A DNA stretch of 18,023 nucleotides. Origin: Planctomycetota bacterium (GTDB taxonomy: Bacteria > Planctomycetota > Planctomycetia > Pirellulales > Thermoguttaceae). A program made the translations under genes and the position numbers. The stretch covers positions 1-18,023 of the forward strand of contig JAMOAF010000794.1 of NCBI GenBank assembly GCA_023621895.1. The letters run 5' to 3'. This document shows positions 1-7,519 of the stretch, one piece after another. Numbering within the stretch: the stretch's first letter is position 1; each line of letters opens with the position of its first letter. The notes below the pieces were generated by a model, which worked only from the letters and a program-made list of their open reading frames with translations, searched no databases and was not told the DNA's origin.

Positions 1-1
1 G

Positions 2-934
2 GTCGATGAAGTCTTTCGCGTCACCGGCAAGCAACTCCGCCCGAATCGAAACGGCAATCTCTACCTCCAGATGGAGCTCTCCGATCGAACCGGCTCGATT
101 CCGACGCGGATGTGGAATACGTCGGAGGACGTTTACCGGTCGTTTGAAAATGGCGACTATCTCCGCGTCGAGGGGACGACGCAGCTCTTTCAAGGGGCGA
201 TGCAACTGATCGCCACGCGGGTCACCTTGATCGAACCCTGCGAGGTCAACGACGCGGAATTCCTTCCGCTGACCGAGGCGGACATCGCCCGGCTCAAGGC
301 GCGCTTGACCGAGCTGCTCCGCGGCTTGGACGATCCCGAGCTGGTGATGCTCGCCGAGTGCTTCCTCATGGACGAGGAGTTCATGGGCAAGTTCACCCGT
401 GCGCCGGCGGGCATCAAGCTGCATCACGCCTACCAGGGAGGCCTGCTCGAGCACGTGGTCAACCTGATGGACGTGGCGTCGCGGGTCGCCCCCTGCTATC
501 CCCAGATCGACCGCAACCTGCTCGTCATGGGCGCCTTCCTGCACGACATGGCCAAGGTCGACGAGTTGGTCTACGACCGCGACATGGCCTACAGCGACGA
601 GGGCCAGTTGGTCGGGCACCTGGTGATGGCGGTGGGGATGCTCGACGCCAAGGTCCGCGAGGCCGAAAAGCTCGCGGGCGAGCCGCTCGACGAGGAGAAG
701 GTGCTTCGCCTGAAGCACATGATCGTCGCCCACCACGGCCAGTATGAGTTCGGCAGCCCCAAGCTGCCGATGACCCTCGAGGCCTTGGCTCTCTATTACC
801 TCGACAACCTGGATGCCAAGGTGTTCTCGTTCCACCAGCAACTCCGCGACGATCCGAACGTCGGCAGCCCGTGGACCCACTACAACCAGAACATGGGCAG
901 AAAACTCTTCAAGGGCTATGGCGAAAGGGATTGA
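2..934 (+). CDS. YhaM-type 3'-5' exoribonuclease (5' end outside window)
   Basis: The reading frame is open from the first bases, so the true start lies upstream and 310 residues are visible. The visible N-terminus reads as an OB-fold RNA-binding domain (VTGKQLRPNRNGNLYLQMEL, then DRTGSIPTRMWN), about residues 1-80. An HD-type metal phosphohydrolase domain follows: GGLLEHVVNLMDVASRV near 148-164, GAFLHDMAKVDEL near 178-190, and HMIVAHHG near 240. This OB-plus-HD order is that of YhaM/CBF1 proteins, which degrade RNA or single-stranded DNA from the 3' end in the cytoplasm with Mn or Co ions. The C-terminal LYYLDNLDAK motif is also typical. The gene ends 184 bp before rnr on the same strand, so two 3'-5' exonucleases are neighbours. 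The family assignment is confident; the exact substrate is not. Confidence 0.88.
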   Translation, partial: VDEVFRVTGKQLRPNRNGNLYLQMELSDRTGSIPTRMWNTSEDVYRSFENGDYLRVEGTTQLFQGAMQLIATRVTLIEPCEVNDAEFLPLTEADIARLKARLTELLRGLDDPELVMLAECFLMDEEFMGKFTRAPAGIKLHHAYQGGLLEHVVNLMDVASRVAPCYPQIDRNLLVMGAFLHDMAKVDELVYDRDMAYSDEGQLVGHLVMAVGMLDAKVREAEKLAGEPLDEEKVLRLKHMIVAHHGQYEFGSPKLPMTLEALALYYLDNLDAKVFSFHQQLRDDPNVGSPWTHYNQNMGRKLFKGYGERD

Positions 935-1024
935 TCGCCAACCGGAAGATGGCCGGCGGCAGGTTTTCCGGAGCGGCCGTGGCAGGCGTTCCGGCTTTGG
1001 AATAGGTTCGAAATTATCCGCCCC

Positions 1025-1103
1025 AAATGAGCTTGCGTGATTTTAGGGAGGGATTCATGAGAGCGTGATAGCCGCTTTTTCCACGAATCACGCAAGCTCA
1101 TTT
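1025..1103. repeat. Perfect 18-bp inverted repeat upstream of rnr
   Basis: The left arm AAATGAGCTTGCGTGATT (1025-1042) is the exact reverse complement of the right arm AATCACGCAAGCTCATTT (1086-1103). The spacer is 43 bp. In RNA this folds into an 18-bp stem that ends 7 nt before the rnr Shine-Dalgarno (1110-1116), leaving the ribosome site free. It is not a classic terminator because no T-run follows either arm. It may be a 5' leader stem for ribonuclease processing, a binding site for a dimeric protein, or the remnant of a small mobile element. Confidence 0.85.
1045..1068 (+). promoter_or_regulatory. Possible mini leader ORF in the loop of the inverted repeat
   Basis: A strong Shine-Dalgarno-like AGGGAGGG (1045-1052) is followed after 4 nt by ATG AGA GCG TGA (1057-1068), a three-codon frame. 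The same frame can also be entered at an ATG at 1027, giving 13 codons, but that start lies inside the left stem arm. The frame sits wholly in the hairpin loop ahead of rnr. Ribosome binding here could affect folding of the leader. The SD, start and stop are visible; that it is translated or regulatory is inference. Confidence 0.25.
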
Positions 1104-1118
1104 AGAATCGAGGAGACC

Positions 1119-3320
1119 ATGGAGCCTGCCGAACTGAGCGAGGCGATTCTCCGACTGGTGGCAAGCCCTGGGTACCGCCCGATGAAACCCCGGTCGATCG
1201 CCCAGCGGCTCGGGCTGCCCAAGACGGAAGGGGCTCTTGTCAAGGCCGCGGTCAAGAAGCTGATCGCGGCGGGAAAGCTCGCCTACGGAGCCGGTCACCT
1301 GGTGCAATCGCCTGAAGCTCCCAAAGCGGCGGGCAACCAGCTGGTTGGCACCTTCCGCCGCAACGAGGCCGGGTTCGGCTTTGTCCGCCCCAAAGGCGTT
1401 CCGCGCGGCGAGACTCGAGACGCCGACGTCTATATCCCCGCCAAGCGGACCAAGGACGCCGCGACCGGCGACGTGGTGGCCGTCCGCCTGCTCGCCGGCG
1501 GCGGCAAGCGGCCCGGGCCGCGGGGCGAGATCGTTGAGATTCTCCAGCGCCAGACCAGCCAGTTCGTCGGCACTTATTTCGAACGCGGCGGCTATGGCCT
1601 GGTGGCGATCGACGGGACCTTGTTTTCCCGCCCGATCCTCGTCGGCGATCCCGGCGCCGCGGGGGTCGTTCCCGACGACAAGGTCGTGCTCGAGATGATC
1701 CGCTTCCCTTCGCCGACCCATGACGGGGAAGGCGTCATCACGCGAATCCTCGGCCAGCGGGGCCAGCCCGGCGTCGATACGCTGGCGATCATCCACGAAT
1801 TCGACCTGCCGGGCGATTTTGCCGACGACGCGCTCGAAGACGCTCGGCGGCAGGCGGAATGCTTCGACCAGGCCGCCATCGACGGCCGTTACGACGCGCA
1901 AGGCGAGACCGTCGTGACGATCGACCCGGTGGGCGCCAGGGATTTCGACGACGCGATTTCCCTCGAGCGGTTGGACAACGGCCACTGGCGATTGGGAGTC
2001 CACATTGCGGACGTTTCGCACTTCGTCCAGCCCGGCGCGCCGCTCGACCGCGAGGCGCGCCAGCGGGCGACGAGCGTCTACTTGCCCGACCGCGTGATCC
2101 CCATGCTGCCGGAGCTGATTTCCAACGGGCTGGCCAGCTTGCAGCCGGGCAAGGTCCGCTACACCAAGAGCGTCTACATCGAGTTCACCGCCGAGGGCGT
2201 GCGGACGCACGTCGAGGCGCATCGCGCGGCCATCAAGAGCAGCAAGCGGCTGACTTATGAACAAGTCGACCAGTGCCTGGCGGATCCGGCCGGCTGGACC
2301 AGGAAGCTGGGCAAGCCGGTCCACGCCCTGCTCGGGCGGATGCACGAACTGGCGATGATCCTCCGCCGCCGGCGATTTGAGCACGGCGCGCTCGACATGA
2401 ACATGCCCGAAGTGGAGATCGATCTGGACAAGCACGGGCAGGTCATCGGCGCCCACAAGGCCGAGAACACCGTCAGCCACCAGATCATCGAAGAGTTCAT
2501 GCTGGCCGCCAACGAGGCCGTGGCCGAGATTCTGGCCGCCAGGGAAATCCCCTTCTTGCGGCGGATTCATGAATCGCCGATCCCGCGGAAGCTCAAGGCG
2601 CTCGCCGAGTTCGTCAACGAGATCGGCTTCGAGACCGGCAGCCTTGAAAGCCGCTTCGAGATCCAAAACCTGCTCGCCCAAGTGGCCGGCCAACCGCAGG
2701 AGCAGGCCGTCCAGTATGCCCTGCTCCGCTCCATGCAGCGGGCCGTCTACAGCCCCGAGCCGCTCGGCCACTATGCCCTGGCCAGCGATTGCTACTGCCA
2801 CTTCACCTCGCCGATCCGCCGCTATCCCGACCTGACGGTCCACCGCTTGCTCGACGCCGTGATCCAGGGCCGCCCGCCCGCGGCCGACTACGATGCGCTC
2901 TTGACCCTGGGCGAACATTGCTCCGAGCGCGAGCAGCGCGCTGAAGACGCCGAGCGCGAGTTGGTCAAGCTGAAATTGCTGGCCTACTTCAACACGCGCA
3001 TCGGCGAGGAGATGGACGCGGTCGTCACCGGGGTGGAAAGCTACGGGCTGTTTGCCCAGGGCGTCGAATTGCCGGCCGAGGGGTTCGTCCACGTCGATTC
3101 CCTGGCCGACGACTACTACCAGTTCGATCGCACGACCCACACGCTCTCCGGGTTCCGCTCGGGCAACTCGTATCGGCTCGGCGACCTGTTGCGGGTGGCG
3201 GTCGCCCGGGTCGACATCGACCGCCGCCAGCTCGATTTCCGCGTGGTCAGCCGGCCGAAACGCAAGGCGGCCAAAACGCCGGTCCGCAGAAAAACAACGC
3301 GGAAACGCCGCAATTCGTAG
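1119..3320 (+). CDS. rnr: Ribonuclease R
   Basis: RNase R is a processive, Mg-dependent 3'-5' exoribonuclease of the RNB family that can degrade structured RNA. The 733-residue protein has the family's usual size and domain order. A winged-helix N-terminus (about 1-65) is followed by a cold-shock/OB domain (GTFRRNEAGFGFVRPKG, about 75-92). The RNB catalytic core carries IDPVGARDFDDA at 268-279 with the clustered metal-binding aspartates, then HIADVSHFV and CHFTSPIRRYPDLTVHRLL. An S1 domain follows (about 630-710; VVTGVESYGLFAQG), and the tail is very basic (about 712-733). I chose the ATG at 1119 because GAGGAGA (1110-1116) lies just upstream; a GTG at 1065 would add 18 unlikely residues. The leader holds a perfect inverted repeat. 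The upstream neighbour is a second 3'-5' exonuclease. Confidence 0.97.
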   Translation: MEPAELSEAILRLVASPGYRPMKPRSIAQRLGLPKTEGALVKAAVKKLIAAGKLAYGAGHLVQSPEAPKAAGNQLVGTFRRNEAGFGFVRPKGVPRGETRDADVYIPAKRTKDAATGDVVAVRLLAGGGKRPGPRGEIVEILQRQTSQFVGTYFERGGYGLVAIDGTLFSRPILVGDPGAAGVVPDDKVVLEMIRFPSPTHDGEGVITRILGQRGQPGVDTLAIIHEFDLPGDFADDALEDARRQAECFDQAAIDGRYDAQGETVVTIDPVGARDFDDAISLERLDNGHWRLGVHIADVSHFVQPGAPLDREARQRATSVYLPDRVIPMLPELISNGLASLQPGKVRYTKSVYIEFTAEGVRTHVEAHRAAIKSSKRLTYEQVDQCLADPAGWTRKLGKPVHALLGRMHELAMILRRRRFEHGALDMNMPEVEIDLDKHGQVIGAHKAENTVSHQIIEEFMLAANEAVAEILAAREIPFLRRIHESPIPRKLKALAEFVNEIGFETGSLESRFEIQNLLAQVAGQPQEQAVQYALLRSMQRAVYSPEPLGHYALASDCYCHFTSPIRRYPDLTVHRLLDAVIQGRPPAADYDALLTLGEHCSEREQRAEDAERELVKLKLLAYFNTRIGEEMDAVVTGVESYGLFAQGVELPAEGFVHVDSLADDYYQFDRTTHTLSGFRSGNSYRLGDLLRVAVARVDIDRRQLDFRVVSRPKRKAAKTPVRRKTTRKRRNS

Positions 3321-3351
3321 CACGCAGCTCATTCCGTCGAGCCAGGAGCCG

Positions 3352-3393
3352 CCAGCTTTCAGCCGTCAGTCACCAGCTTTCGGCTTTCAGCCG
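3352..3393. repeat. Degenerate direct repeats between rnr and hisE
   Basis: CTTTCAGCCG occurs at 3356-3365 and again at 3384-3393, and CCAGCTTTC occurs at 3352-3360 and 3373-3381. Together they form a decayed tandem array of about 20-28 bp spacing in the 105-bp gap between the convergent rnr and hisE genes. No gene is visible in this gap. A small hairpin GGGCT-CTT-AGCCC (3420-3432) lies across the hisE stop codon. Confidence 0.55.
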
Positions 3394-3425
3394 CCACCAC
3401 GGCACCGATTCGGCTGATTGGGCTC

Positions 3426-3791
3426 TTAGCCCTTCCGCGGCGGCCGGCCGGCCTCGCTCTCCCGTCGCGACGCCTTTTCGGCCAGCCCCGAGACGCCGAA
3501 GCGGTTTTCCAACTCCGCTTCGACCTGGTGGAACGAAACGTCGCAATCCGCCAGGAGGACGAGCATGTGGTAAACCAGGTCGGCCGCCTCGTGGATCACG
3601 AACTTCGGCGAGGAACAGGTATTATCCGTGGCGGCCTCGATCAACTCCTCGGCCTCTTCGCGGAGCTTCGAGGCAATTCGCTGCGTGCCGCTGTCCAACA
3701 GAAGCGTCGTGTATGAGCCGGAAGGGCGGTCTCTCTTGCGGGATTCGATTACGCCCATGATCCGGTGCAGAACCGTCTGCGGTGCGTTCAT
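3426..3791 (-). CDS. hisE: Phosphoribosyl-ATP pyrophosphatase
   Basis: HisE hydrolyses phosphoribosyl-ATP to phosphoribosyl-AMP and pyrophosphate, the second step of histidine synthesis, in the cytoplasm. The 121-residue protein is a complete stand-alone HisE with the alpha-helical MazG-like fold. It shows the acidic metal site KLREEAEELIEAA (about 42-54) and HEAADLVYHMLVLLAD (about 67-82), whose Glu and Asp residues bind Mg. The start is ATG at 3789-3791 with a modest AAGGGA upstream. HisI, the next enzyme, is not fused and not in the window, and no other his gene is adjacent. The gene is divergent from miaA across 117 bp and converges on rnr. Only a weak promoter-like pair (TTGATT, 19 nt, TGTAAA) can be seen upstream. 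Confidence 0.93.
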   Translation of the reverse strand: MNAPQTVLHRIMGVIESRKRDRPSGSYTTLLLDSGTQRIASKLREEAEELIEAATDNTCSSPKFVIHEAADLVYHMLVLLADCDVSFHQVEAELENRFGVSGLAEKASRRESEAGRPPRKG

Positions 3792-3908
3792 CGCGAAGGT
3801 CCCTTTTACAGAACAGATGAATCGATCACAATCAAGGTCTGCGCGCCGCTCTGCGTAGCCTAGAACGAATCACCAAGAAGTACAAGTGGGCTGAAAGGCC
3901 GCCGCGCC

Positions 3909-4847
3909 ATGGAGAGCTTTCGAGCAACCGGGTGCTGGTTTTTGACTGGTCCAACCGCGGGCGGAAAAACGGAGATCGGCATCGCCCTTGCCGCGCTTCT
4001 GGGGGCCGAAATCGTTTCGCTCGACTCGATGGCGGTCTACAGGGGAATGGACATTGGCACCGCCAAGCCGACCGCCGAGCAACGTGCGGCAACGCCCCAC
4101 CATCTGATTGACATTGTCGAACCCGACCGGCAGTTCAGCCTCGCCGAGTACCTGGCGGCCGCCGAGGCATGTGTTGCCGGCATCCGCCGGCGGGGCAAGG
4201 AAGTGCTTTTCGTCGGCGGAACACCGCTCTATCTGAAGGGCTTGCTCCGCGGCACTTTCAAGGGCCCCGCGGCCGATCCGCTGCTCCGCCGGAGCCTCGA
4301 ACAAGAAGAACGGGCGCGACCCGGCACGCTCCACCGCCGCCTGGCCGAGGTGGACCCCGCCGCCGCCGAAAGGCTTCATCCGAACGACTTGCGCAGACTC
4401 GTGCGGGCGCTGGAGGTGTTTCTGAAGACAGGCGTCCCGATCAGCAAGTGGCAGAGGCAATTCGACCGCGGGTTGCCGGCCGAGCGGTGCCGGGTTTTCT
4501 TGCTCGATTGGCCCCGCGCCGTCCTCTATCGCAGGGTCAACCGCCGTGTTGAGGCGATGTTCGAACAGGGGCTCGTCGACGAGGTTCGCCGCCTGCTCGC
4601 CCGCGAGAGGCCCCTGGGCAGAACGGCGTCGCAGGCCGTCGGCTACCGCGAGGTGATCGAGCACCTCCAGGGCGGGCCGGGGCTGGAAGAGACGGTCGAA
4701 CGGGTAAAGACCCACACCCGGCAGTTCGCCAAGCGCCAGTGGACCTGGTTCCGCAGCCTGAGTGAATGCCGGCCCGTGCCGATCGCCGAGCCGATCGATA
4801 TACGCCGCGTGGCGGATGCGATCTTTGCCGAGGGCCGCGGGAGTTGA
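3909..4847 (+). CDS. miaA: tRNA dimethylallyltransferase
   Basis: MiaA transfers a dimethylallyl group from DMAPP to N6 of adenosine 37 in tRNAs that read UNN codons, giving i6A. The 312-residue length fits. The P-loop GPTAGGKT is at 14-21, with Gly where many family members have Ser. DSMAVYRGMDIGTAKPT follows (39-55), with the general-base Asp, then HHLIDIV and GGTPLYLKGL (many homologues have GGTGLY). The C-terminal part has ASQAVGYREVIEHL and TRQFAKRQWTWFRS, which contact tRNA. Start ATG at 3909 has no strong Shine-Dalgarno; no better in-frame start precedes it. The i6A partner MiaB is not in the window. It is followed by aspS after 119 bp. Confidence 0.96.
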   Translation: MESFRATGCWFLTGPTAGGKTEIGIALAALLGAEIVSLDSMAVYRGMDIGTAKPTAEQRAATPHHLIDIVEPDRQFSLAEYLAAAEACVAGIRRRGKEVLFVGGTPLYLKGLLRGTFKGPAADPLLRRSLEQEERARPGTLHRRLAEVDPAAAERLHPNDLRRLVRALEVFLKTGVPISKWQRQFDRGLPAERCRVFLLDWPRAVLYRRVNRRVEAMFEQGLVDEVRRLLARERPLGRTASQAVGYREVIEHLQGGPGLEETVERVKTHTRQFAKRQWTWFRSLSECRPVPIAEPIDIRRVADAIFAEGRGS

Positions 4848-4871
4848 CTGTTCGCAACGGCGTCGCTCGTC

Positions 4872-4877
4872 TACAAT
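4872..4877 (+). promoter_or_regulatory. Possible -10 box for aspS
   Basis: TACAAT matches the sigma-70 -10 consensus at five of six positions and lies 89 bp before the aspS start. No convincing -35 box stands 16-18 bp upstream: TTGACT at 4844-4849 is 22 bp away, which is too far for a standard promoter. The transcribed leader would be GC-rich, with GGGCGC (4902-4907) able to pair with GCGCCC (4932-4937) around an inner GACCG/CGGTC stem (4916-4928). Confidence 0.35.
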
Positions 4878-4953
4878 TGGGGGTTTGCTTTGCCCCATCG
4901 CGGGCGCCCGGCGCGGACCGCCGCGGTCGGAGCGCCCCAAAGTCTTACTAGTC

Positions 4954-4958
4954 AAGGG
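4954..4958 (+). promoter_or_regulatory. Ribosome binding site that sets the TTG start of aspS
   Basis: AAGGG stands 8 nt before TTG at 4967. An in-frame TAG at 4949-4951 blocks any earlier start, and the family-conserved N-terminus (RTHTCGEL) begins at the third codon. The TTG is therefore the only reasonable start. Confidence 0.7.
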
Positions 4959-4966
4959 TTTCTCCG

Positions 4967-6736
4967 TTGCTCCGAACTCATACTTGCGGCGAGCTGCGTG
5001 CTGACCAGGTTGGCCAAGAGGTGACCCTCTGTGGATGGGTCGATACCTATCGCGACCACGGCGGGACTCTGTTCATCGATCTCCGCGATCGATACGGCAA
5101 GACCCAGGTTGTGTTCGCACCGGAGAGCGAGGCGGCGAACTTGGAGGCGGGGCGCAGGCTGCGGAGCGAAGACGTGGTGTCGATCACCGGGAAGGTCGCG
5201 CCTCGGCCGGCCGGCACGGAGAACCCCGACCTGGCGACCGGTCAAATCGAGGTTCGCGTCCGCCGCGTGGAGGTATTGAACAAGAGCAAAGTCCCGCCAA
5301 TGAAGCCGAGCGCCAAGGAGCAGCCGAGCGAGGACCTGCGTTTGAAATACCGGTTTCTCGACCTCCGCCGGTCCGAGATGCAACGAACCTTGATCCTGCG
5401 GCACAGGATGGCCAAGCTCATCCGCGACTACTTCGACGAGCTTGGGTTTATCGACATCGAGACCCCGATGCTCGGGCGGAGCACGCCGGAAGGGGCGCGC
5501 GACTATCTCGTGCCCAGCCGGGTTCAACCGGGGATGTTCTATGCCCTGCCCCAGTCGCCGCAGCTCTACAAGCAAATCCTGATGATCGCCGGCTACGACC
5601 GTTACGTGCAGATCGCACGGTGTTTCCGCGATGAGGACCTCCGCGCCGACCGCCAGCCCGAATTCACCCAATTGGACCTCGAAATGGCCTTCGTCGACGC
5701 CAACGACGTTATCGGCGTGATCGACGGGCTGATGGCGAAGCTCGCCAAGGAGCTGCTGGGCAGCGAACTGAGCCTGCCGCTGCCGCGGATGACCTACGAC
5801 GAAGCCATGGAGCGCTTCGGCCACGACGCCCCGGACTTGCGTTTCGGCATGGAGCTGGTCGATGTCAGCGATCTGGCGGCAACCGCCGATTTCCGCGTCT
5901 TCCGCGAGACAGTCGCCTCGGGCGGCAAGGTCCGCGGCATGAACGCCAAGAATGCGGCCGACCGCTACTCCCGCAAGGGCATCGATGAACTGACCAGCTA
6001 CGTGACCGGCGACTTCGGCGCCAAGGGCCTGGCGTGGTTCAAGGTGGGGGACGAGCGGCGGCTCGCCTCGCCGATCGCCAAGAATTTCTCCGATGAAACG
6101 CTGGCGAAAATCGCCGAGCGGATGCAGGCCGAACCCGGCGACCTGCTCCTGTTCGTTGCTGACAAGTGGGAGATCACCTGCAAGGCGCTCAACGGGCTCC
6201 GCCGCCGCCTGGGCGCCGACTTGAAACTCTACCAGCCGGAGCAAATGCACTTTTCTTGGGTCGTCGAATTCCCGATGTTCGAATACGACAAGGAAGAAGC
6301 CTGCTGGGCGGCGATGCACCATCCCTTCACGTCGCCGCGGCCGCGGGACCGCGCGTTGCTGGCCACCGAGCCCGCGAAATGCAGGGCGCAAGCCTATGAC
6401 CTGGTGATCAACGGCTTCGAAGCCGGCGGCGGAACGATCCGTATCCACGACCAGAAGCTGCAAAGCCAGGTCTTCAACCTGCTCGGCATCGACGAGGAAA
6501 CCGCCGCCACCCGATTCGGATTCCTCCTGGACGCCCTACAGTACGGAGCGCCGCCCCACGGCGGCATCGCCCTCGGGCTGGACCGGCTGGTCATGCTCTT
6601 CGGCGGGTTGGACAATATCCGAGACTGCATCGCATTCCCGAAGACCCAACGGGCGACCGACATGATGACCGGCGCGCCGGGCGAGGTCGACGGCAAACAG
6701 TTGCGAGAATTGGGCGTGAAGATCATCCGCGAGTGA
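4967..6736 (+). CDS. aspS: Aspartyl-tRNA synthetase, probably non-discriminating (AspRS/AsxRS)
   Basis: This class II synthetase charges tRNA-Asp with aspartate. The 589 residues match the bacterial type: an N-terminal OB anticodon-binding domain (1 to about 105), the catalytic core, a bacterial GAD insertion (about 290-410) and a C-terminal core. Visible motifs are QSPQLYKQ, FRDEDLRADRQPEFTQLDLEM (motif 2, about 219-240) and GGIALGLDRLVMLFGG (motif 3, about 532-547). Residues 31 and 83 are His and Gly. From family knowledge (Pseudomonas aeruginosa AspRS) this pair marks enzymes that also mischarge tRNA-Asn for the GatCAB amidotransferase; that this one does so is inference. The start is TTG. 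A cysteine-less thioredoxin-like lipoprotein gene follows after 40 bp and may be co-transcribed. Confidence 0.97.
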   Translation: MLRTHTCGELRADQVGQEVTLCGWVDTYRDHGGTLFIDLRDRYGKTQVVFAPESEAANLEAGRRLRSEDVVSITGKVAPRPAGTENPDLATGQIEVRVRRVEVLNKSKVPPMKPSAKEQPSEDLRLKYRFLDLRRSEMQRTLILRHRMAKLIRDYFDELGFIDIETPMLGRSTPEGARDYLVPSRVQPGMFYALPQSPQLYKQILMIAGYDRYVQIARCFRDEDLRADRQPEFTQLDLEMAFVDANDVIGVIDGLMAKLAKELLGSELSLPLPRMTYDEAMERFGHDAPDLRFGMELVDVSDLAATADFRVFRETVASGGKVRGMNAKNAADRYSRKGIDELTSYVTGDFGAKGLAWFKVGDERRLASPIAKNFSDETLAKIAERMQAEPGDLLLFVADKWEITCKALNGLRRRLGADLKLYQPEQMHFSWVVEFPMFEYDKEEACWAAMHHPFTSPRPRDRALLATEPAKCRAQAYDLVINGFEAGGGTIRIHDQKLQSQVFNLLGIDEETAATRFGFLLDALQYGAPPHGGIALGLDRLVMLFGGLDNIRDCIAFPKTQRATDMMTGAPGEVDGKQLRELGVKIIRE

Positions 6737-6776
6737 TCCCAGCGCCGGCGGAACATCAATCAGGAGGAAACCAATC

Positions 6777-7511
6777 ATGAGCAAACGGACAACAGCCTGG
6801 GGTGCTTGGGTAGTTCTGGCAGGCGTGCTGGCCGTGCTTGGCTGCTCACCCGACCGCCCGCCGCAGCCGGCGGCCGGTCCGCCGGCGCCGCCGCTCGAGC
6901 CGGCGGTGGAGCCCGCCGTGGAGCCGGAGCCCAAGCAGCCGATCCCCATCGAGGTGCCCAAGGAGCTCGCGCCGCAGCCGACGGCGATTCCCGAGGTCAA
7001 ATTGAGCGAGGCCCTCAGCGCCACGTGCAAGATCGGGGTCGGCGATCCTCTGCCCGAGGCCACGCTCCCCGCGGCCGACGGCAAGAACGTGTCGCTCCGC
7101 AACGTCCGCGGCGAGGCCGCCACGGTCGTGCTTTTCTGGACGGCCGGCGAGACGGACACCTCAAAAAAGATCGCCGCGTCGATCCTCGCGGACATCCAGG
7201 CCGATGCCGTGTCGGCCTACGGAGCCCGGAAGGTCAACGCCGTGGCGATCAACCAGAGGGATTCGGCCGAAACCGCCGCCGAGATTTTCGCCCAGGCCAA
7301 GGTCGGCTTTCCCATGCTGATGGACCCGGGTGGGAACTATTTTGCCCAGGTGGCCACGGAGCGGCTTCCGCGAATCTACGTCCTCGACCACGACGGCAAG
7401 ATTGCCTGGTTCGACGTCGACTACTCCGAGACGACCCGACGGATTCTGAAAGACGTCTTGCGCGTGATCGCGGGCGAACCGCAGTCGGCGGCGCAGCCGC
7501 GGGGCCAGTAG
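6777..7511 (+). CDS. Lipoprotein with thioredoxin-like (TlpA/redoxin) domain lacking CxxC
   Basis: The 244-residue protein opens with a lipoprotein signal: KR, a hydrophobic stretch and the lipobox VLGC with the acylated Cys at 23. A Pro/Ala/Glu-rich linker follows (about 25-73), including AVEPAVEPEP. The rest is a thioredoxin-like fold: GDPLPEATLPAADGKNVSL (89-107), VVLFW (117-121), a strand and helix NAVAINQRDSAETAAEIF, and the cis-Pro loop ERLPRIYVLDHDGKIAWF (Pro198). TlpA/ResA proteins have a WCxxC motif just after the FW strand; here it reads FWTAGETDTSKK, with no cysteine. The only Cys in the mature domain is Cys84. A disulfide redox role is therefore unlikely; a binding or scaffold role is possible. 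An ideal AGGAGG (6762-6767) precedes the ATG. It is 8 bp from the OleC-like gene, so the two are probably translated together. Confidence 0.8.
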   Translation: MSKRTTAWGAWVVLAGVLAVLGCSPDRPPQPAAGPPAPPLEPAVEPAVEPEPKQPIPIEVPKELAPQPTAIPEVKLSEALSATCKIGVGDPLPEATLPAADGKNVSLRNVRGEAATVVLFWTAGETDTSKKIAASILADIQADAVSAYGARKVNAVAINQRDSAETAAEIFAQAKVGFPMLMDPGGNYFAQVATERLPRIYVLDHDGKIAWFDVDYSETTRRILKDVLRVIAGEPQSAAQPRGQ

Positions 7512-7519
7512 AGGATGAA

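Noticed and set aside
942..971. CCGGAA/TTCCGG hairpin after the YhaM-type gene as a terminator
   Set aside because: The stem is short with an 18-nt loop and no T-run follows.
1098..3332. A 744-codon open frame on the minus strand across the whole rnr gene
   Set aside because: Its translation shows no recognisable domain and it exactly mirrors the clear RNase R gene. Long antisense frames are common in GC-rich coding DNA.
4844..4877. TTGACT plus TACAAT as a full promoter for aspS
   Set aside because: The 22-bp spacing is too long for a sigma-70 promoter; only the -10-like box is kept, at low confidence.
4952..6463. A 503-codon minus-strand frame over aspS
   Set aside because: Shadow of aspS; no start signal or family motif.
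6806..7519. Upstream part of the OleC frame, which stays open for 238 codons before 7520
   Set aside because: It lies in another frame under the lipoprotein gene and is Arg/Gly-rich shadow sequence. The family N-terminus begins just after the ATG at 7520.
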